NCBI GenBank assembly: GCA_031732755.1
Contig: JAVMKI010000065.1
Coordinates: 1 to 64,000 of the forward strand
Origin: Contendibacter sp031732755
GTDB lineage: Bacteria; Pseudomonadota; Gammaproteobacteria; Competibacterales; Competibacteraceae
DNA: 64,000 nt
Direction: 5' to 3'
A program made the translations under genes and the position numbers. Positions 1-7,670 of the stretch are shown here, piece by piece. The notes below the pieces were generated by a model. It had not been told where the DNA came from, did not search any database, and saw only the letters and a program-made list of their open reading frames with translations. How positions within the stretch are numbered: position 1 is the stretch's first letter; the number at the start of each line of letters is the position of its first letter.

Positions 1-159
1 CGCCAACACGCGAATCGTGACCGGGCGCGGGTAGTGCTCGGTCCCTTTCGGGTCGCTGGTGGTGTTCTTCCCTTTTGAATTTCGCTTGCGCCGGGCCGTC
101 TCCATGTCGAGCAGCTCAGCCGCGCGGGATTCCAGGCCGTCATCGTCGCGTTTAGCCAT
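1..159 (-). CDS. Hypothetical protein, N-terminal part only (mobile element)
   Basis: The first 53 codons of a leftward gene are visible; the rest lies outside the window. The ATG at 157-159 overlaps the stop of the upstream CHC2 gene by 8 bp, so the two are probably translationally coupled. The visible part is hydrophilic and rich in Arg, Lys, Asp and Glu (begins MAKRDDDGLESRAAELL) with no motif I recognise. In integrated elements the gene after a CHC2 zinc-finger protein often encodes a replication helicase or VapE-like protein, but nothing visible here tests that. Confidence 0.5.
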   Translation of the reverse strand, partial: MAKRDDDGLESRAAELLDMETARRKRNSKGKNTTSDPKGTEHYPRPVTIRVLA

Positions 160-589
160 GACGCACCTCCGCAAAACCCAAGGCGGATTCAATCCGCTCG
201 CTGGCTAGCGCCAGGCGGGCAAACCCGGCTTCCCCAAGAACCAAGTTACCCGCCTCCAACAGATCGCGGGCGGCCAACCGCACGATGGTGGCCTCGAACG
301 CCAGCGCCTTGAGGATGTCTAGCGCCGGGAATGGGCGGCGTTCCGGTGGGACGTGCGGATCGGCGGGCGGGCGCGGGGGATAAAGGTCGCTGAATTCAAG
401 GCCAATAGCGGCCAGAACGTCGCCGGTTGAGCAACCGGTGAAGCAGTGAACGAGAATCCGCCCGTCCTCCAATTCGCGCACGGACAGAGAGGGGGAACGG
501 TCCTCGTGGGCTGGGCAACGAACGAGCCAGCGGCCGGGGCCGGTCGGGCGCGGTTTGTCCAGGCGGGACAATAGATTTTCAAGACTCAT
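152..589 (-). CDS. CHC2-type zinc-finger (primase-like) protein
   Basis: A 145-aa protein. Residues about 21-65 match the DnaG-type CHC2 zinc-binding domain: a CPAH element (C25, H28) followed by HCFTGC (C49, C53) and an acidic/hydrophobic stretch typical of the fold. The catalytic TOPRIM domain of a full primase is absent, so by itself it is a DNA-binding or primase-accessory module, as found in phage and plasmid-like integrated elements. GAGG lies 6 nt before the ATG. It overlaps the next gene by 8 bp. Function in element replication is inference from family and context. Confidence 0.75.
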   Translation of the reverse strand: MSLENLLSRLDKPRPTGPGRWLVRCPAHEDRSPSLSVRELEDGRILVHCFTGCSTGDVLAAIGLEFSDLYPPRPPADPHVPPERRPFPALDILKALAFEATIVRLAARDLLEAGNLVLGEAGFARLALASERIESALGFAEVRHG

Positions 590-669
590 GGAAACCTCGC
601 GTCATTTTGGGGATGACGGCGGGGCGGTTTCCGCGTAAAATCACGCTTCGCTAGGGCGTTGATTTTGCG

Positions 670-698
670 GCCGCTCCCACCGTCACCGGTGGAGCGGC
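670..698 (+). terminator. Strong GC hairpin followed by T-rich tract
   Basis: Arms 670-682 and 687-698 pair over 12 bp with one bulged C (678) and a 4-nt loop, and are followed on the + strand by TTTT at 699-702. This looks like an intrinsic terminator pointing right, but the neighbouring genes all run left and on their strand there is no U tract. It may end an unseen rightward RNA, or be a folded spacer after the 702-1049 gene. Confidence 0.35.
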
Positions 699-701
699 TT
701 T

Positions 702-1049
702 TCAGTTTTGGGCGGGCCGATATTTGGCGGCGCGTTGCTGCATGAACTCGATGGAACCAGCCGCTTGATCGGTCAGCATATCAATCGCTCGGTGCAGGCC
801 GTGACGGACTCTTCCGTTTAGCCAATCAAGCTCTCCACAAGTCTCCTCATGGACCTGGGCATCTGCCAGAACGCCGGCAATCGCTGAAATCGCCTGATTG
901 ATTTTGTCAAGCGTATCAATGTGATATTCGTAGAACGCGATTTCACGCGGGTGAATGGTATGCGCCCAATCGGGAATGTCCGATTCTGAGTCGGATTCTG
1001 GGGCGGCGTGGCAGTTGCCGACTTGAGCGCGGCGCGGATCGCTGGTCAT
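702..1049 (-). CDS. Hypothetical protein of the mobile element
   Basis: A 115-aa soluble protein, acidic in its first third (several Ser-Asp/Glu pairs) and then mostly helical; a segment around residues 45-70 reads like an amphipathic helix. No family recognised. The start is supported by GGAG 7 nt before the ATG. It sits between the CHC2 gene and the AlpA-like regulator in the same orientation, which suggests it belongs to the element's early operon. Confidence 0.6.
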   Translation of the reverse strand: MTSDPRRAQVGNCHAAPESDSESDIPDWAHTIHPREIAFYEYHIDTLDKINQAISAIAGVLADAQVHEETCGELDWLNGRVRHGLHRAIDMLTDQAAGSIEFMQQRAAKYRPAQN

Positions 1050-1062
1050 GGTCAGTCTCCAA

Positions 1063-1323
1063 TCAGTTCAGAGGGGTTGAACCGGCGTGGGAGCCGGGAA
1101 CTGGCGGGCTGGAAAACCGCAAACGAGAGCGGCGCACGGCCTTGCGGAACGCGCATCCCGCCAGTCCCGACATGGGAGACTGGCAACCGGAATCCGGGCG
1201 GATTCCAGGCGTAAAAAAACCATCGCTGACGGGGACGGTTGACCGCTCGTTTTGGCGTTTTCCAGGCGCCGGAAGAAAGCATAGACCCGGTTGGGTGGTG
1301 GCGCAAGGGGCGGCGGCGGTCAT
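1063..1323 (-). CDS. Small ORF coupled to AlpA-like gene (doubtful)
   Basis: An 86-codon frame whose ATG overlaps the stop of the AlpA-like gene (ATGA), an arrangement typical of real coupled genes. It is rich in Pro, Ser, Arg and Gly and has no recognisable domain. Small arginine/proline-rich ORFs of this kind are common in Ash/Icd-like positions of P4-type elements, but I cannot show homology. An alternative longer frame (1052-1483) overlaps the AlpA-like gene and is less likely. Could be non-coding. Confidence 0.35.
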   Translation of the reverse strand: MTAAAPCATTQPGLCFLPAPGKRQNERSTVPVSDGFFTPGIRPDSGCQSPMSGLAGCAFRKAVRRSRLRFSSPPVPGSHAGSTPLN

Positions 1324-1535
1324 GCGGCGGCCTCTGGTCCGGTATAGGTGTTCCGGGTCCGGCGTTCGATAAATCGCTCAACGTCGGCGTCGCGGTAGCG
1401 AACAAGGGAGCCAGACTTAACAAAGGGCAGATTGTACCGGCCGGTACAACGCCAAATACCGAGTGTGCTCGGTTTAACGCCAATCCGGGCGGCGGCTTGC
1501 TCAGGCGTGAGCATTGAGGAAACGGGGATTTTCAT
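1320..1535 (-). CDS. AlpA/excisionase-like helix-turn-helix regulator
   Basis: A 71-aa protein: MLTPEQAAARIGVKPSTL, then a tryptophan and YNLPFVKSGSLVRYRDADVE. This is the MerR-like winged helix of AlpA/excisionase proteins (HTH_17), where the first helix pair binds DNA and the Y-R-x-x-D-V-x-x-F segment closes the fold. AlpA proteins activate integrase genes and excision in P4-like elements; that role here is inference. Start chosen at the ATG with GAGG 5-6 nt upstream; an upstream TTG would add four residues. Confidence 0.8.
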   Translation of the reverse strand: MKIPVSSMLTPEQAAARIGVKPSTLGIWRCTGRYNLPFVKSGSLVRYRDADVERFIERRTRNTYTGPEAAA

Positions 1536-1659
1536 AGCGCCTCGCAAGTTGTTGAAAGACGCGAGTAGCTTCCGCGAAGTCGCGGGCGATGTCCGTAACG
1601 ATTCGCGCGAGTTTTTGGCGTCGAATCGTTGACTACTTGACGTTACGTATTTCCTCTTC

Positions 1660-1701
1660 TTTTATACGGGTCCGTTTTTTTCTTTTTTTATACGGGTCCG
1701 T
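1660..1701. repeat. Two 16-bp direct repeats separated by a T tract
   Basis: The 16-mer TTTTATACGGGTCCGT occurs at 1660-1675 and again at 1686-1701, 26 bp apart start to start. The core TACGGGTCCGTA is nearly palindromic. The repeats overlap the end of the 257-aa gene (stop 1662-1664). They could be binding sites for an element regulator, or the product of a small duplication. Confidence 0.7.
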
Positions 1702-2435
1702 AACCCACTGATCGAACTGGCGGTCGGCGGGGGGTCCAAGTCGAACAGCACGGCGGCCAGGGTCGCGATGGCTTGGTCGGGTAAGGTGAATCCTCGTATT
1801 CGGAGCGGATAAGCCAGGTGATCGCGCAGGTGAAGGATCAAAATTCGCAGGTGCAAGGCGGTGGTTTTGGGCGTACTGATGGCGCGCTGCTCCATGACAG
1901 CGGATTGAATGCCGGGGCCGACCTTCTTGATGTAACTAGAGAGCGCCACCAGTAGGGCGGCCAGGTCGGGGTCATGGCGGCTTTGGGTTTGGGCGGTGTG
2001 GATGAAGTCGCGCCAGTGCCCGTGACCCTCCATGACGGTCAGCCACTCGCAGTAGTCGGGTTTCGCCTCGGCGGTGTCCTCAAGCAACTCCCACAACGAA
2101 GGGATGCCACTGCTTAGCCCATGACTCTCCGCCACCGTGTCCTGTTTGTTCAGATGGGCGGCCAGATCGTTGGCAAGTTTTGCGATGCGCGCCAGCCGTT
2201 TTTGTGCGGCGGCGATGGTCTTCCGGTGCCGCTTGGCGGCCTCCAGGCGCCAATACTTCCCAGCCCACAGCGCGGCGTTGAAAACCCACTGCTTTTCAAT
2301 ATCGTTGAGTCCTTCCAGCGCGGGCACTACATCGGCTTCTATTTCGTGCCAGCGGCGCACCAGTTGCGGGCGCAAGTCGTCGGCGTCTTGTGCGGCTATC
2401 GTCGCTTCCGCCCATGCCGGTAAGTGGGTTCTCAT
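1662..2435 (-). CDS. Hypothetical protein of the mobile element, 257 aa
   Basis: A 257-aa protein, largely helical, Trp- and Leu-rich, without signal peptide or membrane segment. The C-terminal end (IKKEKNGPV) is encoded by the A-rich spacer between the 16-bp direct repeats. No family recognised. It lies directly downstream of the integrase terminator and upstream of the AlpA-like gene, all leftward, which is the position of accessory or replication genes in tyrosine-integrase elements. The spacer to the AlpA-like gene (1536-1661) holds no gene. Confidence 0.6.
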   Translation of the reverse strand: MRTHLPAWAEATIAAQDADDLRPQLVRRWHEIEADVVPALEGLNDIEKQWVFNAALWAGKYWRLEAAKRHRKTIAAAQKRLARIAKLANDLAAHLNKQDTVAESHGLSSGIPSLWELLEDTAEAKPDYCEWLTVMEGHGHWRDFIHTAQTQSRHDPDLAALLVALSSYIKKVGPGIQSAVMEQRAISTPKTTALHLRILILHLRDHLAYPLRIRGFTLPDQAIATLAAVLFDLDPPPTASSISGLRTRIKKEKNGPV

Positions 2436-2462
2436 CCGCGCGCCCTCACAGCGCTACCTCAC

Positions 2463-2530
2463 AAAAAAGATGCCCCGCCAGGGCCGGTGTGAGGGTCCGG
2501 CCGTTTCGGCGGCCAAACCTAGGCGGGGCC
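2463..2530 (-). terminator. Intrinsic terminator of the integrase gene
   Basis: Just after the integrase stop, on the leftward strand, the arms at 2522-2529 and 2472-2479 pair perfectly (8 bp, all G/C). They enclose a second GC hairpin and are followed by six T (A run 2463-2468 on the + strand). This isolates integrase transcription from the downstream 257-aa gene. Confidence 0.6.
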
Positions 2531-2537
2531 GTTCGGG

Positions 2538-3776
2538 TCAGGCGCGTTTGATGGCGCGGACCTCGGCCGTGGGCTTGACGCCAGCGGCCTTGAGGATGAA
2601 ATCGGTAATGGCCTGCATCGGCGCGCGCAATCGCTCCGTGTTGATTTGTAGATAACCTTGGGTCACGTCGGCGGCGGTGTGGTGGTTGACCAGGGCCTTG
2701 ATCGCGTAGGCGGCGATGTCCAGAGATTCGGCGATGGTGATGAAGGTCCGTCGCAAGTCATGAACCATGCCGGGCGTCTCCGCCTGGGCGGCGGCGGCGT
2801 GGCTGGCGCTCAGCGCGTTGACATAGTGACCTTTTCCGGTGGGGCTGGGGAACACGTAGGGCGAACCGGCCGCTTGCGCTTCTTGCAACCGGGCGGCCAG
2901 CAGGTCGGCCAGATAATCCGACAACGGCAAGGTCAACGGCCGACGATTCTTGGTTTCAGGAACGTGCAAGGTCTTGGCGGCCAGGTCCACATGAAGCCAG
3001 CGTAACCCCGCCCCTTCGTTCTTGCGGAGTCCGGTCAGCAGCAGCAGCCGCAACAGATCGCGGGGCGTGGGGTCCAGCAGCTCGGTGGCCTGCCACCAGG
3101 CGGGGAGCTTGGCAGTCGGTAGGTAGCCGGTTCGCTTCGCCAGATCGCACCATGCGCCGGTAGCGGTCAAGCGCCGAACCGGGTTGTCTTCAACCAGGGG
3201 CCGGCCGTTGTGCTCGTACTTTCCCCGCGCGAAGTTGAACAACGCGCCCAGCAGCGTGGATGCCAGATTAGCGACGCCAGGGCTTCGGGCAGTCAAGTCC
3301 CGGTGGCGTTTTTCCACCAGGTCGCGACTGATATCGAGCAGCGGCCGATTCTTCCAGTCGTGGAACGCACCAGCCGGATTTTCCACCAACCAGCGGTACA
3401 TCTCCCGCGTCTTGGGTTTGAGGGTCCGGGCGGTCAGGTAATCATCGAGCACTTCCCGCAACGTGATTTGCCGGGCCTGGACGGCGCGGCGCTCCTCCAA
3501 TGGATGAATTCCGTTCACCAGTTGCGCCAGCACGCCAGCGGCGCGGCGGCGGGCCTGTTCGACGGTCATGGGCGGGAATCGCCCCAAGGTGACGCGGACC
3601 GGGCGGCCGTTCAACTTGCGGTACACCAGGAAAGAGCGGCAACCGCTGGCGGTGATCGCCAAGACCAGGCCTGGGGTTTTGGCGTCGTGGTGGTAGGCGC
3701 GGCCGGCCGCTGGAACCGGCAACGCCACCAAGGCGGTTTTGGTGAAATTCAGCCGGTGTTTGGGCGGGGTCGGCAT
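2538..3776 (-). CDS. Tyrosine-type site-specific integrase (P4 family)
   Basis: A 412-aa recombinase. Residues 1-90 form the DUF4102/Arm-DNA-binding domain (KTPGLVLAITASGCRSF, VTLGRFPPMTVEQARRRA). A SAM-like core-binding domain follows at about 105-200. The catalytic domain at about 220-390 shows the expected residues: TGLRKNEGAGLRW (first Arg), HDLRRTFIT (His-x-x-Arg), NHH, and the nucleophile Tyr in TQGYLQI. It would integrate and excise the element whose genes continue left of the window. Its N-terminus faces the host side (3777-4006), the usual position next to the attachment site. Confidence 0.93.
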   Translation of the reverse strand: MPTPPKHRLNFTKTALVALPVPAAGRAYHHDAKTPGLVLAITASGCRSFLVYRKLNGRPVRVTLGRFPPMTVEQARRRAAGVLAQLVNGIHPLEERRAVQARQITLREVLDDYLTARTLKPKTREMYRWLVENPAGAFHDWKNRPLLDISRDLVEKRHRDLTARSPGVANLASTLLGALFNFARGKYEHNGRPLVEDNPVRRLTATGAWCDLAKRTGYLPTAKLPAWWQATELLDPTPRDLLRLLLLTGLRKNEGAGLRWLHVDLAAKTLHVPETKNRRPLTLPLSDYLADLLAARLQEAQAAGSPYVFPSPTGKGHYVNALSASHAAAAQAETPGMVHDLRRTFITIAESLDIAAYAIKALVNHHTAADVTQGYLQINTERLRAPMQAITDFILKAAGVKPTAEVRAIKRA

Positions 3777-4006
3777 TCCGGGCTACTCCGGTGCTACTCC
3801 GAACAGTAAGGAAAAGTTAAGAAGGGGTATCCGGCGGAAGGTCTAACCGCCGGATTTGTCGGATGATTGTATACAGCGGGGAAACAAGGGTAAAGCGGGG
3901 TAAGCCCTTGCAGTCTTAAGGAAAACTTAAGAGGCTGTTTGAAAACGAACCGGTGTCCGTTCATGATTTCCCCGCGCAACCACACGCAGGATGCCGAGGC
4001 TCCGGC
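3777..4006. other. Element/host junction: candidate attachment and integrase-arm region
   Basis: 230 bp without a gene between the integrase start and the 3' end of the Hsp70-like gene. It holds an 18-bp imperfect direct repeat (3807-3824 and 3917-3934, 16/18 identical), a perfect 9-bp stem with 9-nt loop at 3829-3855, and a 7-bp palindromic stem at 3914-3932. These are the kinds of sites expected around an attachment core and arm sites. No tRNA or tmRNA end is visible. The exact core cannot be set because the other end of the element is outside the window. Confidence 0.4.
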
Positions 4007-5848
4007 TCACCCCTCTCCGCGCACGTCGAACTCGACCTTCCAGGTTTCCGTACCGATGCGCGGCACCGCCTCCAGCCGCAAGGTGCCGACCTCAGTCACC
4101 GCCGCGTGCAGGCGCACCGGCACCACTTCGCCGGACTGGCGCTCCTCGGTGGGTAGGGTCGCCTCGATTTCCTCCAGTTCCTCGACCTCATCTGGCATCC
4201 ACCGTTCCAGCACCGTGCCGACGTGATCCGCGCGCCGCACCGAGGAACCAAAGAACCGGAACCGCACCGGTTCGCCGACCACCAATCCGACTTCCTGCGG
4301 CGGCAACGCAGCCGAAGTGCCTTCCTCCATGCCAAACGGCGCAATGCACAACGCCTCAATCGGTGGTTCCATCCCTGGCACTGCCGGCATGGCGCTTTCC
4401 ACGCCGACGTAATAAGCCCTGGCGGTGCCGCCGCGAATCCGCACCCCGCGCCCACGCCGTACGTAGCCGTAATAGGCCGCGCCGCGCGCCACCGCCAGGT
4501 CCAGATCGGCGCCTTCCAGCAAGCGCGCTGGCGGCGCGTGCTCGTCTTGCAGCCAGCCATTCAGCACTTCCAGGGTCCGCGCCAGCAGCGATGGCGCCTT
4601 GAACACGCCGCCGTTGAACAGCACGGCGGTTGGGTGCAGGAACGTCGCCGCCTCTGGCAGCCGACCCGCGAATCCTTCCAGATCGCGGGTGGCGCCCACC
4701 TGTCGGCCTAAAAATGCCGCCAGATGGCGGGTCATGGCCGCGTCCTGGGCGTAGGGTAGACCGATCTTGGTCAACGCCGCCCGCGCCCGGCTGGCGGGCC
4801 GCGCCGCCGCTGCCACCACTGGAAAGAACCCTTCCACCAGGTTCTGGGTCACCTCGGCGCGGGTTAGCTCGGTGCGTAGCGTGCCGCCGATCAACCGGGA
4901 ACCCCGGCTGGGTACCACCACTGGCACGGTCTCGACCGTGGCGTCGCCGAGCAGGGTTTCCTTGGCGGCGCGGCAGCCATGGGTCAGCGCCTGCAACTGC
5001 CAAGGGTCAAGCTGGACGCCCTGTTCGGCCAGCTTGGCGCGGACCGCGTGGGCCAGCGCCAAGTCCATGTTGTCGCCGCCGAGAAGAATGTGGTCACCCA
5101 CCGCCACCCGCACCAGTTCCAGCGAACCGTCGCGTTCGGTGACGGCGATCAGCGAAAAGTCGGCGGTGCCGCCGCCAAGGTCGATCACCAGGATGATGTC
5201 GCCGACCCGGACCTGCTTGCGCCACCCGCCCTGGCTGGCCAGAATCCAGTGGTACAACGCCGCCTGCGGTTCTTCCAGCAGCACCAGATGGCTCAGGCCC
5301 GCCGCCGCCGCCGCCTCGGCGGTCAGTTCGCGCGCCGCCGGATCGAAGGAGGCGGGCACGGTGAGCACCACGTCTTGATCGGCCAGCGGCGCATCGGGGT
5401 GCCGGTCGTCCCAAGCGGCGCGCAGATGCTCCAGATAGCGCATCGAGGCCTGCAACGGCGACACTCGCGCCACCTCCTCCGGTGCCTCCACCGGCAGGAT
5501 GGCTGCCCGCCGGTCCACGCCGGGATGGCACAGCCAGCTTTTGGCGCTGGCCACCAGCCGAATCGGCGTGCGGCCGCCCATGGCGCGGGCCAGTTCGCCG
5601 ACCACGAAGGGCTGTGGCTCGCCCCAGGGCAAAATCCGATCCTCCGCCCGCAGTTCGTCGGGATGCGGCAGATACAGGAACGAAGGCAACAGCGTCCGCT
5701 CCTCGACGGATCCCGGCGCGGTCAGTTGCGGGATGGCCTCGATTCCCTCGACCACCTCATCGCGGTCGCTGGCGATCAGGTCCACCGCCGCCATCACGCA
5801 ATGCGTGGTGCCCAGATCGATGCCGACGGCGTAGCGGGCCTCGCTCAT
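4007..5848 (-). CDS. Hsp70-family ATPase (partner of DUF2760 protein)
   Basis: A 613-aa protein starting MSEARYAVGIDLGTTHCVM; the ATG overlaps the stop of the upstream DUF2760 gene (ATGA), so I reject the longer open frame upstream. The N-terminal ATPase domain shows phosphate-1 (VGIDLGTTH), phosphate-2 (LVIDLGGGTADFSL) and the adenosine-binding region (LFNGGVFKAP). The C-terminal part is a short beta-rich substrate-like domain (about residues 450-610) and lacks the DnaK lid and EEVD-type tail. It belongs to the divergent Hsp70 group found with DUF2760 and with a second, DUF3731-bearing Hsp70; the latter lies 42 kb away here. Substrates are unknown. A J-domain gene lies about 1.2 kb upstream on the same strand. 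Confidence 0.88.
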   Translation of the reverse strand: MSEARYAVGIDLGTTHCVMAAVDLIASDRDEVVEGIEAIPQLTAPGSVEERTLLPSFLYLPHPDELRAEDRILPWGEPQPFVVGELARAMGGRTPIRLVASAKSWLCHPGVDRRAAILPVEAPEEVARVSPLQASMRYLEHLRAAWDDRHPDAPLADQDVVLTVPASFDPAARELTAEAAAAAGLSHLVLLEEPQAALYHWILASQGGWRKQVRVGDIILVIDLGGGTADFSLIAVTERDGSLELVRVAVGDHILLGGDNMDLALAHAVRAKLAEQGVQLDPWQLQALTHGCRAAKETLLGDATVETVPVVVPSRGSRLIGGTLRTELTRAEVTQNLVEGFFPVVAAAARPASRARAALTKIGLPYAQDAAMTRHLAAFLGRQVGATRDLEGFAGRLPEAATFLHPTAVLFNGGVFKAPSLLARTLEVLNGWLQDEHAPPARLLEGADLDLAVARGAAYYGYVRRGRGVRIRGGTARAYYVGVESAMPAVPGMEPPIEALCIAPFGMEEGTSAALPPQEVGLVVGEPVRFRFFGSSVRRADHVGTVLERWMPDEVEELEEIEATLPTEERQSGEVVPVRLHAAVTEVGTLRLEAVPRIGTETWKVEFDVRGEG

Positions 5849-6399
5849 AATTCCACCTCCGCCGGCGCCAGCACCCGAACATCGTGGCCCTCCGCCAGTT
5901 TGGGCAACTTGATCTCGGTCACCCGCCAACCCCGGTGCATCAGCGTGCCGGTGAAGGGCGGCTGGCCAACCACGTTGCCCGTCAACCGTACCGTCGCGGC
6001 ATCGAAGCCGGCCGCCAGCGTCAACCGCGCGCCCTCGGCCTCGGTCCGCGCCGGCTCGAGGCGCAGGTACTCATGGAGCACCTTGTGGCAGCCTTCATGC
6101 ACGACCCGCGCCGCGCCACCGATCTCGGCATCGGAATAGGCGCCGACGTTCTCCTCCAGAAAATCGATCAATCGTCCCTCCCGCTGCAACAGCGCCAGCA
6201 GTTGCAGGGCGGAATCCGGTGGCGGCTCCCGTAACGGCGGTTTAGCCTCGGCGACCGCCACCGCCGCGGCCCGTTCGGGCAGCTCGCCTTGTTCCAGTCG
6301 CGCCACCCCGTCGGCAAACGCTCGGTCGCGCAGAGTCCGGTTGAACGCGCGCAGCGCCAGGATCAGACGGGCGAAAAAACTCCGTGATGAATCGCTCAT
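5845..6399 (-). CDS. DUF2760 domain protein
   Basis: A 184-aa protein. An N-terminal amphipathic segment (FFARLILALRAFNRTL) is followed by the DUF2760 core: LLALLQREGRLIDFL, then an acidic helix and HEGCHKVL, and a beta-rich C-terminus with GTLMHRGWRVTEIKLP. DUF2760 genes are regularly found next to divergent Hsp70 genes, and here the stop and the Hsp70 start overlap. It is presumably a co-chaperone or client adaptor for that Hsp70 (inference). Start set at the ATG with GGAG upstream; an in-frame ATG five codons earlier is possible. Confidence 0.82.
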   Translation of the reverse strand: MSDSSRSFFARLILALRAFNRTLRDRAFADGVARLEQGELPERAAAVAVAEAKPPLREPPPDSALQLLALLQREGRLIDFLEENVGAYSDAEIGGAARVVHEGCHKVLHEYLRLEPARTEAEGARLTLAAGFDAATVRLTGNVVGQPPFTGTLMHRGWRVTEIKLPKLAEGHDVRVLAPAEVEL

Positions 6400-6636
6400 A
6401 AAGCCCACTCCCATGAATCAGACTGATTGAACGGCTTATCCTACCATGCACCCGCGCCGCGCTAGCGGCAAGAAAACCATCCCCGATGACCCTGAATTTG
6501 TCTTATCATGTTCCCTGACCCAGGCCGGCAAGGTTCGGCCCGATTGAATCTAGGTGGTGGGGCACGGAACCCCCAGCTCCACAACCGCCCTAACCGGCGC
6601 GCCCAATACGCGCAAGATCATCTTAGGAGTGGCACT

Positions 6637-7002
6637 ATGGCCCGCATATTGATTGTCGATGACTCACCGACCCAGACGCTTAGTCTCACCAAAATTGTCA
6701 AAAAACATGGGCATGAAACCTTGACCGCCAAGGATGGTACCGAGGGTGTCGAAATGGCCAAGGCGGAGCTGCCCGATCTGGTCCTCATGGACGTGGTCAT
6801 GCCCGGAGTCAATGGTTTTCAGGCCACCCGGCAAATCACCAAGAATCATACTACCAGCCACATCCCGGTCATCATCGTCACTACCAAGGATCAGGAAACC
6901 GACCGGATTTGGGGGGCGCGGCAAGGTGCCAAGGGCTATGTCACCAAGCCGGTGGATGAAGATATGCTCATGGAAACCATCAATAAATTCCTGCCGAAGT
7001 AG
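6637..7002 (+). CDS. pilH: Single-domain response regulator, PilH-like
   Basis: A 121-aa CheY-type receiver domain with no output domain. Acidic pocket D8/D9, phosphoacceptor D52 in LVLMDVVMPG, Thr82-83 and Lys104 (YVTKPVDED) are all in place. The closest family by overall sequence is PilH/PilG of twitching motility, which works with the PilJ-ChpA pathway; no other pil or chp gene is in the window, so the specific partner is uncertain. TAGGAG lies 7 nt before the ATG; the open frame extends upstream without support. The upstream 237 bp (6400-6636) holds no gene. Confidence 0.85.
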   Translation: MARILIVDDSPTQTLSLTKIVKKHGHETLTAKDGTEGVEMAKAELPDLVLMDVVMPGVNGFQATRQITKNHTTSHIPVIIVTTKDQETDRIWGARQGAKGYVTKPVDEDMLMETINKFLPK

Positions 7003-7040
7003 CACGGTCGACCTGGGCGTATCCAGGTCACGGCTGTTCA

Positions 7041-7670
7041 TCAGCCGCGAGAGCGGGTCTTTCCGACGCAACCGCCCGCCAGCACCGCCAGCGCCGCGTG
7101 AATCTCGCGTAGCCGTTGGCCATCACCTCCCCGGTCGGGATGGTGGCGCATCGCCAGCCGCCGGTATTGGCGCCGGATCGCGGCAGTATCCACCGGGTCT
7201 TGCAACTCCAGCGCCGCCAGCGCCGCTTGCCGCTGACTCCATCCTTGGCGGGCGGCATGGAATTGGCGCAACCACGCATTGATCTCAACGGCGGTGACGG
7301 TGGTCAGGCGCCGCAAGTCGGCATACCAGTCGGCGAAATCCAACGCTGGCGTCAGCGCCGCGCTCTTCTCCCCGGACTCGGTGACCGCCGTCGGTTCCAA
7401 GGCAATGCGCAGCGGATCGACGACCAAGTGGCCACGCCGCTCGCGCGTCAGCCGGTTCCGCAAGCGATACAATACGTGGAACAGCAGGTAATGGCCTCGA
7501 AACAGGCTGAGCGGTTCGCGGGCGTCGAACGCGGCGAATAACGGCTGTTCCCAGCGCAAGATTTTCAATAATTCGTGTTCGCCGATGCCAGCGGGACGAG
7601 CGGTCAGCAGTTCCTCCAAACGTGTCTCCAAGGCGTCTAGCGCCTCCGGCGAGGGGAGAATGGCGTTCAT
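7041..7670 (-). CDS. J-domain (DnaJ-like) protein, third gene of sigma/anti-sigma operon
   Basis: A 209-aa protein with a J domain at its extreme C-terminus: YRRLAMRHHPDRGGDG places the essential HPD tripeptide at about residues 177-179. The N-terminal 140 residues are helical (LLFHVLYRLRNRLTRE) and match no domain I know; this layout resembles the DNAJ proteins with a DnaJ-lke N-terminal half found near vWA/chaperone genes. Its ATG overlaps the anti-sigma stop (ATGA), so the three genes are one operon. The HPD indicates it stimulates an Hsp70, plausibly the one encoded 1.2 kb downstream on the same strand (inference). Confidence 0.82.
   Translation of the reverse strand: MNAILPSPEALDALETRLEELLTARPAGIGEHELLKILRWEQPLFAAFDAREPLSLFRGHYLLFHVLYRLRNRLTRERRGHLVVDPLRIALEPTAVTESGEKSAALTPALDFADWYADLRRLTTVTAVEINAWLRQFHAARQGWSQRQAALAALELQDPVDTAAIRRQYRRLAMRHHPDRGGDGQRLREIHAALAVLAGGCVGKTRSRG

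Noticed and set aside
1052..1483. 143-codon leftward frame covering the AlpA-like gene
   Set aside because: Overlaps a recognised HTH gene in another phase and has no start signal or motif.
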